10,282 bases of DNA. It comes from DASYXT01 sp035934555 (GTDB taxonomy: Bacteria > Verrucomicrobiota > Verrucomicrobiia > Limisphaerales > UBA8199). Shown one piece after another: positions 1 through 7,160 of this stretch (position 1 is the stretch's first letter; every line of letters starts with the position of its first letter). The translations under genes were made by a program, and so were the position numbers. Below the pieces are notes generated by a model. That model made no database searches. It was not told the origin of the DNA and saw only the letters and a list, made by a program, of their open reading frames with translations. The DNA lies in the NCBI GenBank assembly GCA_035934555.1, contig DASYXT010000016.1, positions 1-10,282 on the forward strand, read 5' to 3'.

Positions 1-10
1 ACCCATTGCT

Positions 11-28
11 GCGGACAGGAATGTCCGC
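11..28. repeat. Short perfect hairpin (7-bp stem, 4-nt loop), REP-like
   Basis: The stem gcggaca (11-17) pairs perfectly with tgtccgc (22-28) around the loop ggaa (18-21). It lies upstream of the LuxE-family gene. The 7-4-7 geometry is the same as that of the two nested hairpins at 8577-8594 and 8622-8639, although the sequence differs. No T-run follows on either strand, so it does not look like an intrinsic terminator. I infer a REP-type dispersed repeat; only a genome-wide search could confirm that it recurs. Confidence 0.45.
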
Positions 29-152
29 GCTCCGAGCCGGTCATTGATCGAAACCGAGGATAATCGATTCCTCCTTGCCGCAGCGCCGATTTGCGGCTAC
101 CTGTACCGCCCGGGCTGTAGCGGACAACCAGCCTGGTTAAATCAAAACCGCA
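29..152. other. Leader region upstream of the LuxE-family gene
   Basis: I see no supportable gene here. Minor structures are a weak inverted repeat with 6-bp arms (gccgca 77-82, tgcggc 92-97), a small aacca/tggtt stem near the end, and a second copy of the heptamer gcggaca at 120-126, which also forms the left arm of the hairpin at 11-28. No -35/-10 pair with acceptable spacing stands out, and there is no clear Shine-Dalgarno sequence before the ATG at 153. Confidence 0.3.
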
Positions 153-1331
153 ATGAAGGATTCCACTTCACTGGCCAGTTTTGCCGCCCGCGTGCGGCGT
201 GGGTTTGCCTTGGCGTCGGCGGGCGAAACTGCAGTCCCTGTCACCGCCGCGCGAGGCGCGCTGAATTTCAATCAACTCGCGTTAGAACTCTTCGCGCTGC
301 AATTCCAGCACTGTGCCGCCTACCGCAGGTTATGCGAAGCGCGCGGGATCACCACCGAATCGCTCAAGCACTGGACCCAAATCCCCCCAGTCCCGACGGC
401 TGCTTTCAAGGAGCTGGAGCTGACCTCACTGTCAAGACAGGAGCGGTCAGGTGTGTTTTTTTCGAGTGGCACTAGCGGTCAGCAGCCGAGCCGGCACTTT
501 CATTCTGCGGAGTCTCTGGCTTTGTATGAGGCGGCCTTGTTACCCTGGTTTCAGCGCCATCTCTTGCCGGAGTTGCTGGTGTGCCCAGGTGCCAAATCCG
601 CCCCTCCGGCGAAAACTCCACAAATCGTTTCATTGACGCCAACGCGGCGCGATGCTCCGAACTCGTCCCTGGTGCATATGTTTGACACCGTGGCCGGCGA
701 ATTTGGGCCGGGACGTTCCCTGTTCTACGGCGCCGTAGCCCAGGACGGGAGCTGGGAGCTCAAGTCAGATTTGGTGGTGGATGCGCTATGCGACCTCAGC
801 GCGGCCGGTCAAGCCGTTCTGCTGCTCGGCACCGCGTTTTTGTTCGTCCATTTGCTGGATGCGCTGTCCGCGCGCGGGTTGCGCCTGCGCTTGCCACCCA
901 GCTCGCGCGCACTCGAAACTGGCGGATATAAAGGCCGCTCGCGCGCGCTGCCCAAAGGCGAGCTCCACAGCCTCATCAGCGAATGGCTGGGGCTTTCCCC
1001 GGCCTGTATCGTTTGCGAATACGGCATGAGCGAGCTTAGCTCCCAGGCGTATGACCGAGTAGCTGGTGGGCCAATGGACGCGGCGGACGCGGCGCCTTCA
1101 AGGGTCTTTCGGTTTGCGCCCTGGGCTCGTACGCAGGTGTGTTCACCGGAAGATGGAAAGGAAGTCGCCGATGGCCAAACCGGGTTGTTGCGAATATTTG
1201 ATTTGGCGAATGTCTATTCGGTGATGGCGATTCAAACAGAGGATCTGGCTGTCCGGCGCGGCGACGGATTCGAGTTGCTCGGCCGGGCAGAGTTGGCCGA
1301 AGCCCGCGGCTGCTCGTTAATGGCGTCGTAA
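153..1331 (+). CDS. LuxE-family acyl-protein synthetase (fatty-acid activating)
   Basis: The 392-residue protein resembles the LuxE family, which activates a fatty acid with ATP to acyl-AMP, takes the acyl group onto its own cysteine and passes it to a LuxC-type reductase. The glycine/serine-rich nucleotide-binding motif SSGTSG is at residues 104-109. The C-terminus ends in ARGCSLMAS, placing Cys387 five residues before the end, which agrees with the family's C-terminal acyl-accepting cysteine (about residue 364 in luminous bacteria). The length is close to that of luminous LuxE (about 370-380). The ATG at 153 is the first good start; no clear Shine-Dalgarno sequence precedes it. The stop codon is immediately followed by the ATG of the LuxC-family gene, so the two are probably translationally coupled and act as one complex. 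Family assignment is from motifs and this pairing; the substrate chain length is unknown. Confidence 0.88.
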   Translation: MKDSTSLASFAARVRRGFALASAGETAVPVTAARGALNFNQLALELFALQFQHCAAYRRLCEARGITTESLKHWTQIPPVPTAAFKELELTSLSRQERSGVFFSSGTSGQQPSRHFHSAESLALYEAALLPWFQRHLLPELLVCPGAKSAPPAKTPQIVSLTPTRRDAPNSSLVHMFDTVAGEFGPGRSLFYGAVAQDGSWELKSDLVVDALCDLSAAGQAVLLLGTAFLFVHLLDALSARGLRLRLPPSSRALETGGYKGRSRALPKGELHSLISEWLGLSPACIVCEYGMSELSSQAYDRVAGGPMDAADAAPSRVFRFAPWARTQVCSPEDGKEVADGQTGLLRIFDLANVYSVMAIQTEDLAVRRGDGFELLGRAELAEARGCSLMAS

Positions 1332-2723
1332 ATGGAATTGCCCAATTATTTCTTCGCCGATTTGCCGCCCGAGGCGACGCTGAGCGCGGCAATGCTTCAG
1401 GAGGCCTGCCAGGCGCTCAAGCGCAACCGTGAGCAATATCTGGCGCCGCGCACCACCCGGAGCATGATCGCTTTGCTGAGCGGCGTCGCCCAGAATTGGC
1501 TTCAGCCAACCAACCGCTTTCGTGACCTCGCCCTGGCCCAGGGACCCGGCCAGACAGGCTTCAGCCGTCAAACTCTGGCCAAAGGGCTCGACGCGTTTTT
1601 CAAGACCCTCACACCGGAAGATTTCGCTGCGCTACTGGAACAGGACCTTGGCCACCCGCGCCGCCTCGAGGAGATGAGCGCCACTGCCGACGAGCAAAAA
1701 GCCGGCCGCGCTTCGCTCGCCACCGCCCCGCACCTGCTGGTTCACATCACCGCCGGCAACCTCCCCATCCCCGCGCTGATGAGCATCGTGCTGGGCGTGC
1801 TGCTGCGCTCGGCCCAATTCGTTAAATGCGCTCGCGGCGCGTCCTGGCTGCCGCGGCTTTTCGCACACTCGTTATACGAAACCGACCCGAAGCTGGGCGC
1901 GTGCCTGGAAATCGCCGAATGGCACGGCGGCGCCGCTGAACTGGAGCACGCGCTGTTCGCGGAAGCCGATTGCGTCACCGCAACCGGAACCGATGAAACC
2001 ATCAACCACATTGCGCGGCGGCTCGGCCCGCGCACGCGCCTGGTGCCTTACGGTCACCGCGTCAGTTTCGCTTACATTACCAGCGACGCGCTTACCGGCG
2101 GTCAGTTGCGGCGTGTGGTGCAGCGCGCCACCGACGATGTGGCCGCTTGGAACCAGCTTGGTTGCCTCTCGCCGCACGTACTCTACGTTCAGGATGGCGG
2201 CGCTGTGACGCCCGAAAAGTTCGCTGAACTCCTCGCCGAGGCACTGGCCCAACGGGAACAAACCGAACCGCGCGGGGACCTGCCCGCTGCCAGCGCAGCC
2301 GCGATTGCCTCGCGCCGCGCCATCTACGAGTTGCGCGCCGCCCATTCGCCGGATACCCGCCACTGGTGCAGCCTGGGCTCGACCGCCTGGACGGTGGTCT
2401 ATGAAGCCGAGCCCCGGTTCCAATTGTCCTGCCTCAACCGGTTCATTTACGTCAAAGGCATCAAAGATTTGACCGACGCGCTGCGCCAGGCCGATGCCGT
2501 GCGTGGCCAGGTTTCGACCGTCGGGCTGGCCGCGTCCGAACACGAAAGCGCCACCTTGGCCGAGCAACTCGCGCGCTGGGGCGCCACCCGGGTTTGTCCC
2601 CTGGGCCAAATGCAAGCCCCGCCGCTGCTCTGGCATCACGACGGCCGGCCCGCGCTGGGCGACCTGGTCACCTGGACGGATTGGGAGCGAGGTGGCCTGG
2701 ATCCAACCAACGGCCCAGCCTGA
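1332..2723 (+). CDS. LuxC-family acyl-CoA reductase (fatty acyl reductase)
   Basis: The 463-residue protein belongs to the LuxC family, which is distantly related to aldehyde dehydrogenases. Members reduce an enzyme-bound acyl group with NADPH to a fatty aldehyde. Residues 138-145 read HITAGNLP, a family hallmark in the nucleotide-binding half, and GTDETI near residue 218 fits the following cofactor-binding region. The motif WNQLGC places the likely catalytic cysteine at residue 278, matching Cys286 of Vibrio harveyi LuxC. The start ATG touches the stop of the LuxE-family gene with no intervening base, and queD starts 7 bp after the stop. The N-terminal 110 residues look like the variable region of non-luminous homologues. 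No luciferase or LuxD thioesterase occurs in the window, so the aldehyde product may go to lipid, wax, alcohol or alkane metabolism; this is inference. Confidence 0.9.
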   Translation: MELPNYFFADLPPEATLSAAMLQEACQALKRNREQYLAPRTTRSMIALLSGVAQNWLQPTNRFRDLALAQGPGQTGFSRQTLAKGLDAFFKTLTPEDFAALLEQDLGHPRRLEEMSATADEQKAGRASLATAPHLLVHITAGNLPIPALMSIVLGVLLRSAQFVKCARGASWLPRLFAHSLYETDPKLGACLEIAEWHGGAAELEHALFAEADCVTATGTDETINHIARRLGPRTRLVPYGHRVSFAYITSDALTGGQLRRVVQRATDDVAAWNQLGCLSPHVLYVQDGGAVTPEKFAELLAEALAQREQTEPRGDLPAASAAAIASRRAIYELRAAHSPDTRHWCSLGSTAWTVVYEAEPRFQLSCLNRFIYVKGIKDLTDALRQADAVRGQVSTVGLAASEHESATLAEQLARWGATRVCPLGQMQAPPLLWHHDGRPALGDLVTWTDWERGGLDPTNGPA

Positions 2724-2730
2724 ACGAATT

Positions 2731-3129
2731 ATGGAACTGCGTAAGACTTTTCAGTTCGAGGCTGCGCACCTGTTGCCGCGATTGCCACGCTCCCACAAGT
2801 GCCGACGCTTGCATGGCCACAGTTTCCAGGTCGAAATCGTCATCAGCGGCGAATGCGATCCCAAGCTGGGTTGGCTGATGGATTACGCGGAGATAACGCG
2901 CCGGTTTAAACCGCTCTGGGAAAAACTCGACCACCGTTATCTCAATGAGGTCCGGGGGCTGGAAAATCCGACCAGCGAAAATATCGCTATTTGGATCTGG
3001 GACCGGCTGAAGCCCCGCTTGCAGGGCTTGACCGAAGTGGTAGTGGCGGAAACCTGCACCGCACGATGCATCTATCGCGGGTCGCAAGAGACTTCCGACA
3101 CGCCAATGCGGAGGCACAGAAACAGATAA
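2731..3129 (+). CDS. queD: 6-carboxy-5,6,7,8-tetrahydropterin synthase (QueD)
   Basis: The 132-residue protein converts 7,8-dihydroneopterin triphosphate to 6-carboxy-tetrahydropterin, the first committed pathway-specific step towards queuosine in tRNA. Zinc ligands are visible as His13, His28 and His30. The catalytic Cys24 sits in HKCRRLHGHSF, with the C-x3-HGH spacing of QueD rather than the C-x5-HGH of animal pyruvoyl-tetrahydropterin synthase. Asp67-His68 (KLDHRYLN), the LENPTSE segment (77-83) and Glu107 in ETCTARC complete the active site. As I recall Escherichia coli QueD, it ends just after the matching CIYRG; here 15 more residues follow (118-132), rich in arginine, and the stop codon touches an intergenic palindrome. 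The gene begins 7 bp after the LuxC-family stop, with no clear Shine-Dalgarno sequence, so it is probably cotranscribed. The other queuosine genes are not in the window. Confidence 0.93.
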   Translation: MELRKTFQFEAAHLLPRLPRSHKCRRLHGHSFQVEIVISGECDPKLGWLMDYAEITRRFKPLWEKLDHRYLNEVRGLENPTSENIAIWIWDRLKPRLQGLTEVVVAETCTARCIYRGSQETSDTPMRRHRNR

Positions 3130-3186
3130 CGCAAAGACGCAAAGAACTTTAGCGAAAAAATATTTCTTTGCGACTTTGCGTTTATC
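3125..3186. repeat. Imperfect inverted repeat with tandem acgcaaag units
   Basis: The left core arm (3128-3146) and right core arm (3164-3182) are 19 bases each and complementary except at one position, around a 17-nt A/T-rich loop. Allowing one bulged base, the arms extend outward to 3125 and 3186 (gata... and ...tatc). Each arm holds two tandem copies of the octamer acgcaaag or a one-mismatch variant. The queD stop codon (3127-3129) overlaps the left edge. No T-run follows the stem on either strand, so it is not a textbook intrinsic terminator, though it could still limit readthrough or stabilise an mRNA end. Repeats built on gcaaagacgcaaag are, from memory, dispersed in many bacterial genomes; I have not checked this here. 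Confidence 0.75.
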
Positions 3187-3235
3187 AGGCCCCCTGGGAC
3201 CAGCTTTGTCACTCCAAAACCCCTTTACATTTATG

Positions 3236-3267
3236 TTGACCGCAGGGGGCATCTGTGGCGGGATAAT
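3236..3267 (+). promoter_or_regulatory. Weak candidate sigma70-type promoter for the SNF2 gene
   Basis: TTGACC (3236-3241) resembles a -35 box and GATAAT (3262-3267) a -10 box, each one base from consensus. The 20-bp spacer is longer than the usual 16-18 bp, which weakens the call. A start of transcription near 3274 would leave a leader of about 20 nt before the preferred ATG at 3293. The palindrome at 3125-3186 separates this site from queD, which fits a fresh transcription unit beginning here. Confidence 0.22.
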
Positions 3268-3292
3268 AGCACCTATACACGGCAAAGTCAGA

Positions 3293-6200
3293 ATGGCCAG
3301 AGTCCTATCCAAAAACGGCAACGGGTCGCGGTCCGGGCAGGCGTCCAAATACGACGCCCACAACACCGTCCTATCCAAAACCTACGGTGCGCTCGCCGAG
3401 TTGCGCCGTGAATTGTCCGACTCCAAGGCCGCGGTGGCCGAGCGGGAAGAACTGCTGCGCACCTTCGCCGCTTGCGCCGATTCGCAACGCGCCTGGCTGT
3501 TGCTCGAGGACTATTTCGAAAAGCTCTCGCTGTCGCGCAAGGATTTCCCCAGCGCCGAATGGTGGCCGCGGCTCCTGGCGGCCCAGGGCCGCAATCGCCT
3601 GGAAGAGGTCGCCTTTTTGTTTCTGCGCGCCAAACGCTCGCTCCCGACCGAATTGGCCCCTTACGGCAATCTCGACCGTTTCGCCCAGGTCGAGCAGGCC
3701 GCCCAGGAACAGGATTTTATCAAACAACTGGAGGGCTGGCTCTTTCCCCCGCGCCCCGCGCACCTGGACGTGCCGCGAGCCTCCCTGCGGGTCCTTTGCC
3801 AGGCAAGGCCTGATGAGCAGCATCCGGCCCAGTGCCGGCTGGCGGTGCAATTTCTGCTGCAGCGCCCCCGCACCGGCGAGAAAGTCAAAACCCTGCAGGA
3901 ATTGCTCGAACTGACCGTCCGCGCCGCACACGAGCAGGAATTGTTCGCGCCTGAGGATTGGGAATTCATTGAATGGCTGGCGCAGACGCATGCGGGCCGC
4001 TCCGACGGCCAGGAGCTCATGGTGTTGAGCGAACTGGAGTTGCTCAATTGGCTCGCGCGCTGGGGTCAGACCAACCGCTTGGAATTGTCTGATGAGCAGG
4101 GCACGCGCCCGCTGAGCTTCGCCGGCCAGGTGGCCGAACTCACCCCGCATTTGGAAAACGGCCGCCAGGAGCTTTCCTTTACGCACCGGCTCGAAGTTGC
4201 CGCGGGCCCGGGCCACGCGCTCACTGATGTCCGCTTTTTCAACCGCCGGCCGCCCCTCGCCCTGGCGGGGAACACATTTTACCTGTTGCGCAACGGCCCA
4301 CCGCCTGAACTGCTCGAACACTGGGCGCGCCAGCCTGCCGTGCCCGTCCGCAAGCTCAGCCACCGTTTACTGACCCATCTGCGCCGCACCCAATCCGCTC
4401 AGGGAGTGGACTGGGAGCAGCTCTGCGTGGCGCACCCCGCCAAACCGCAGTTTGTGTTTGAGTTGCTCGATGACAGCTTGCGCCTGCGTTTGCTGGCGCG
4501 CAGCCAGCGCGACCAAAGTCTTTGGCTCTGGAACGGCCATGAATGGTTGCAGGAGGAACCCAAGCACCGGGCGCACGAAAAGCCGCAAATCCTCGACGAC
4601 GCGCGCCTCGAACCGGCTGCCTTGTGGCTCCGCCAATTGGATTGGTTTACGCCCGAACCGGGTCTCTGGGTTGGTGACGCCAACGAACCGTTCCTCGAGG
4701 TTCTCGCGCGCGCCTGGCCTGACCGTCCGCTCGAGGCCGATTACCTCGGGAACCCTGGTTTTCATCGGTTGTTCCTCAACCCGCGGCAACTGCGGCCACG
4801 CCTTGTCGTTAAAGGTAGTGGCATCGATTGGTTGTCGGTATCAGCCGAGTGGGAACAGGAGAGCCTTAAACTGAGCCTCGCCGATTTGCGACGCCTGCAG
4901 ACTGCTACCGGGCGCTTTGTTAAGCTGCCCGATGCCGGCTGGGTCGAACTCGACTCGGGCGCGGTGCAAAATGCTCACGAGGCGATGGCCGAGATGGGCG
5001 TCGATGGCTTGGTGCCCGTTGCGCGCAAGATCGGCCTGGAACAAGTCGCCCACCTGGATGAAACCGCCCTCGGGCGCTTCGTCGATTCGCCCCAAGCCAG
5101 CGCCCTGCGTGACCGGCTGAAGGATTTTAAAGCCGTCGATAGCACCGGTTTGCCCGGCAACGTGCAGGCCGAAATGCGCCCTTACCAGAAAGACGGATAC
5201 GACTTTCTGTGTCACCTCGCCCGCGTCAAGTTGGGCGGCGTCCTGGCCGACGATATGGGGCTGGGCAAGACGCTCCAAACGCTGGCCTGGCTCGCCTGGC
5301 TCAAAGAGCGCTACACCAAAGACCCCAAGCCGGCGTTGGTTATTTGCCCCGCTTCGGTGCTCCACAATTGGCGCAGGGAAGCCAACCGCTTCACACCCGG
5401 CATGCAGGTGCTGGTGCTCGAAAGCGGCGCCGCCCGCCATAACTTGCGCAAACAGATTCCCCAGCACGACCTCATCGTCACCAATTACGCCCTCCTCCGC
5501 CGCGACCTGGAAGAACTCCAAAAATTCCAATTCCGCGCCGTCATCCTCGACGAGGCCCAGTTCATCAAAAATCCAGGCGCCCAGGTCACCCAATCGGTCA
5601 AACAGCTCCAATCCGATTACCGCCTCGCCTTAACCGGCACCCCGCTGGAAAATCGCTTGCTCGATTTGTGGAGCATCGTCGATTTCGTCCAGCCCTCCTA
5701 CCTCGGCACCCAGGAACAATTCGCCCAGACCTACGAACCCCACGGCCCGGATGCCGAGTCGGCCCAACGCATCGCGCGCAAGCGGCTTTCGGCCAAACTG
5801 CGGCCCCTGCTGCTGCGCCGGCTCAAGAAACACGTCGCCAAAGACCTCCCCGAACGCATCGAGCAGCGGCGCGATTGCCAGCTCAGCGAGGAACAACGCA
5901 AGCTGTACCTGGCCGAGTTGCGCCGCAGCCGCGAGCAGGTGATGAAAACCGTCGCCGAGAAGGGGCTCAACAAGAGCAAGATTCATGTCCTGGCCGCCCT
6001 CACGCGCCTGCGCCAAATCTGCTGCCATCCCAAGCTCGTCGGCAACGAAGCCCTGTCGGGTAAAACCGAAATCCTGTTCGAATTGCTCGACCCGCTGCTG
6101 GCCGAAGGTCAAAAGGTTCTGCTGTTCAGCCAATTCGTCCAGATGCTCGAATTGTTGCAGGCGGACTGCCACCAACGCCAAATCCCCACCCACATCCTCA

Positions 6201-6565
6201 CCGGCCAAACCAAGGACCGGCAGGAAGCCGTGCGCGCTTTCCAGGAAGACCCCAACGCCTCGGTGTTCCTCTTGAGCCTGCGCGCGGCGGGCACCGGCCT
6301 GAACCTCACTACCGCCAGCTATGTCGTGCTCTACGATCCCTGGTGGAACCCCGCTGTCGAAGCTCAGGCCATCGATCGGTCCCATCGCATTGGCCAAACC
6401 CAGACCGTCAATGCCTACCGGCTCATCTCTCCCGGCACCGTCGAGGAAAAAATCTGGGAACTGCAACAGAGCAAAGCCCAAACTATCGCTGACGTGCTCG
6501 GGGAGGAAGGCTTTGCCCGCAGCCTCTCCAAAGCCGACCTCGAGTACCTCTTCGCCGAGGATTAG
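3293..6565 (+). CDS. SNF2-family DEAD/DEAH-type helicase-like ATPase with long N-terminal region
   Basis: This is a double-stranded DNA translocase of the Swi2/Snf2 (SF2) superfamily, 1090 residues from the chosen start. Motif I is DDMGLGKT (653-660), motif II DEAQ (753-756), motif III LTGTP (780-784) and motif VI DRSHRIGQ (1028-1035), preceded by the family's YDPWWNP segment, so both RecA-like lobes are intact. Residues about 505-620 (DWLSVSAEWE, then GRFVKLPDAGWVEL) resemble the bacterial SNF2-associated domain. Residues 1-500 are not recognised and show no obvious CxC...CxH zinc-binding SWIM motif. The reading frame stays open upstream to a TTG at 3176, but that lies inside the palindrome, so ATG 3293 (MARVLSKNG) is preferred; ATG 3233 is a possible alternative. 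No Shine-Dalgarno sequence decides the start. The role could be DNA repair, transcription recycling (RapA-like) or defence; nothing nearby settles this. A GNAT gene follows 30 bp downstream. Confidence 0.93.
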   Translation: MARVLSKNGNGSRSGQASKYDAHNTVLSKTYGALAELRRELSDSKAAVAEREELLRTFAACADSQRAWLLLEDYFEKLSLSRKDFPSAEWWPRLLAAQGRNRLEEVAFLFLRAKRSLPTELAPYGNLDRFAQVEQAAQEQDFIKQLEGWLFPPRPAHLDVPRASLRVLCQARPDEQHPAQCRLAVQFLLQRPRTGEKVKTLQELLELTVRAAHEQELFAPEDWEFIEWLAQTHAGRSDGQELMVLSELELLNWLARWGQTNRLELSDEQGTRPLSFAGQVAELTPHLENGRQELSFTHRLEVAAGPGHALTDVRFFNRRPPLALAGNTFYLLRNGPPPELLEHWARQPAVPVRKLSHRLLTHLRRTQSAQGVDWEQLCVAHPAKPQFVFELLDDSLRLRLLARSQRDQSLWLWNGHEWLQEEPKHRAHEKPQILDDARLEPAALWLRQLDWFTPEPGLWVGDANEPFLEVLARAWPDRPLEADYLGNPGFHRLFLNPRQLRPRLVVKGSGIDWLSVSAEWEQESLKLSLADLRRLQTATGRFVKLPDAGWVELDSGAVQNAHEAMAEMGVDGLVPVARKIGLEQVAHLDETALGRFVDSPQASALRDRLKDFKAVDSTGLPGNVQAEMRPYQKDGYDFLCHLARVKLGGVLADDMGLGKTLQTLAWLAWLKERYTKDPKPALVICPASVLHNWRREANRFTPGMQVLVLESGAARHNLRKQIPQHDLIVTNYALLRRDLEELQKFQFRAVILDEAQFIKNPGAQVTQSVKQLQSDYRLALTGTPLENRLLDLWSIVDFVQPSYLGTQEQFAQTYEPHGPDAESAQRIARKRLSAKLRPLLLRRLKKHVAKDLPERIEQRRDCQLSEEQRKLYLAELRRSREQVMKTVAEKGLNKSKIHVLAALTRLRQICCHPKLVGNEALSGKTEILFELLDPLLAEGQKVLLFSQFVQMLELLQADCHQRQIPTHILTGQTKDRQEAVRAFQEDPNASVFLLSLRAAGTGLNLTTASYVVLYDPWWNPAVEAQAIDRSHRIGQTQTVNAYRLISPGTVEEKIWELQQSKAQTIADVLGEEGFARSLSKADLEYLFAED

Positions 6566-6595
6566 CGGCCAAGCCGCGACTCGGCAGCCCTGCTC

Positions 6596-7114
6596 ATGAA
6601 CCTGATCCGCTGCGATGATTCCTTCCTCGAGCCAATTCGCGAGATCATCAACCAGGCCATCGTAAACTCGACCGCCATTTACGATTACCACCCCCGCACT
6701 GCGGAAATGATGGCCGGCTGGTTTGCCACCAAACGCCAGGGAAATTTCCCCGTGCTCGGCGCTCTCGATGAGCAAGGGCAATTCATGGGCTTCGGCAGTT
6801 ATGGCCGGTTCCGCGCCTGGCCCGCCTATAAGTACACCGTGGAACATTCGCTGTATGTGGCCGAACGTTTCCGCGGCCGCGGGGTCGGCAAGCGTCTGCT
6901 CCAGGAATTAATAGCCACCGCCCGGCAGCAACAATATCACGTGCTGGTCGGGGGGATCGATTCGGAGAATGTCGCCAGCCGCAAGTTGCATGAAGCGTTT
7001 GCCTTTACTCATGCCGGAACAATTCGTCAGGCGGGCTACAAATTCGGCCGTTGGCTGGACCTGGCATTTTACCAATTGATCCTCGACACGCCGGCCAAGC
7101 CGCAAGAGGGCTGA
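6596..7114 (+). CDS. GNAT-family N-acetyltransferase, MnaT/phosphinothricin acetyltransferase-like
   Basis: The 172-residue protein has the size and layout of the PAT/MnaT (YncA) branch of GNAT enzymes, which acetylate the amino group of small amino-acid-like substrates such as methionine sulfoximine, phosphinothricin or methionine. The acetyl-CoA pyrophosphate-binding loop is RFRGRGVGKRLL near residues 91-102. YTVEHSLYV just before it, GGIDSENVASRKLHE after it, and the C-terminal KFGRWLDLAFYQL match the branch closely. The gene starts 30 bp after the SNF2 stop on the same strand, so cotranscription is likely, but no functional link is evident. There is no clear Shine-Dalgarno sequence before ATG 6596. 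Substrate cannot be decided from sequence: a general detoxifying or amino-acid acetylating enzyme is the safest reading. Confidence 0.9.
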   Translation: MNLIRCDDSFLEPIREIINQAIVNSTAIYDYHPRTAEMMAGWFATKRQGNFPVLGALDEQGQFMGFGSYGRFRAWPAYKYTVEHSLYVAERFRGRGVGKRLLQELIATARQQQYHVLVGGIDSENVASRKLHEAFAFTHAGTIRQAGYKFGRWLDLAFYQLILDTPAKPQEG

Positions 7115-7160
7115 GAACCCTTGACAGCCCCTCGCCGCTCCCCAAGTCTAATACGACCGA

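Noticed and set aside
1872..2639. 255-residue open frame on the minus strand
   Set aside because: It is antisense to the LuxC-family gene, including its catalytic cysteine region, and has no recognisable motif.
153..2723. Bioluminescence (lux) operon
   Set aside because: Only the fatty-acid reductase part is present; no LuxA, LuxB or LuxD homologue is in the window, and LuxCE-like pairs occur in non-luminous bacteria.
2731..3129. Animal-type 6-pyruvoyl-tetrahydropterin synthase (tetrahydrobiopterin pathway)
   Set aside because: The C-x3-HGH spacing and the LENPTSE and ETCTARC segments follow bacterial QueD; the animal enzyme has C-x5-HGH.
3125..3186. Intrinsic terminator for queD
   Set aside because: The stem is long and imperfect, but no T-run follows the right arm; the next bases are tatcaggcc. 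A repeat element is the better description.
3176..3292. N-terminal extension of the SNF2 protein from TTG 3176
   Set aside because: The TTG lies within the right arm of the palindrome, and the 39 added residues look like translated intergenic DNA. ATG 3293 is a better start.
3371..4363. 330-residue open frame on the minus strand
   Set aside because: It is a shadow of the SNF2 N-terminal half; the plus frame continues without a break into intact SNF2 motifs.
5630..6847. 405-residue open frame on the minus strand
   Set aside because: It lies antisense to the SNF2 motor motifs, which are clearly real, and spans the SNF2-GNAT junction. GC-rich DNA opens long antisense frames; composition is biased and no domain is recognisable.
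7121..7154. TTGACA (7121-7126) with TCTAAT (7147-7152) or TAATAC (7149-7154) as a promoter for the hypothetical gene
   Set aside because: The -35 box is perfect, but the spacers of 20 and 22 bp are too long for a normal sigma70 promoter, and no better -10 box lies at 16-18 bp.
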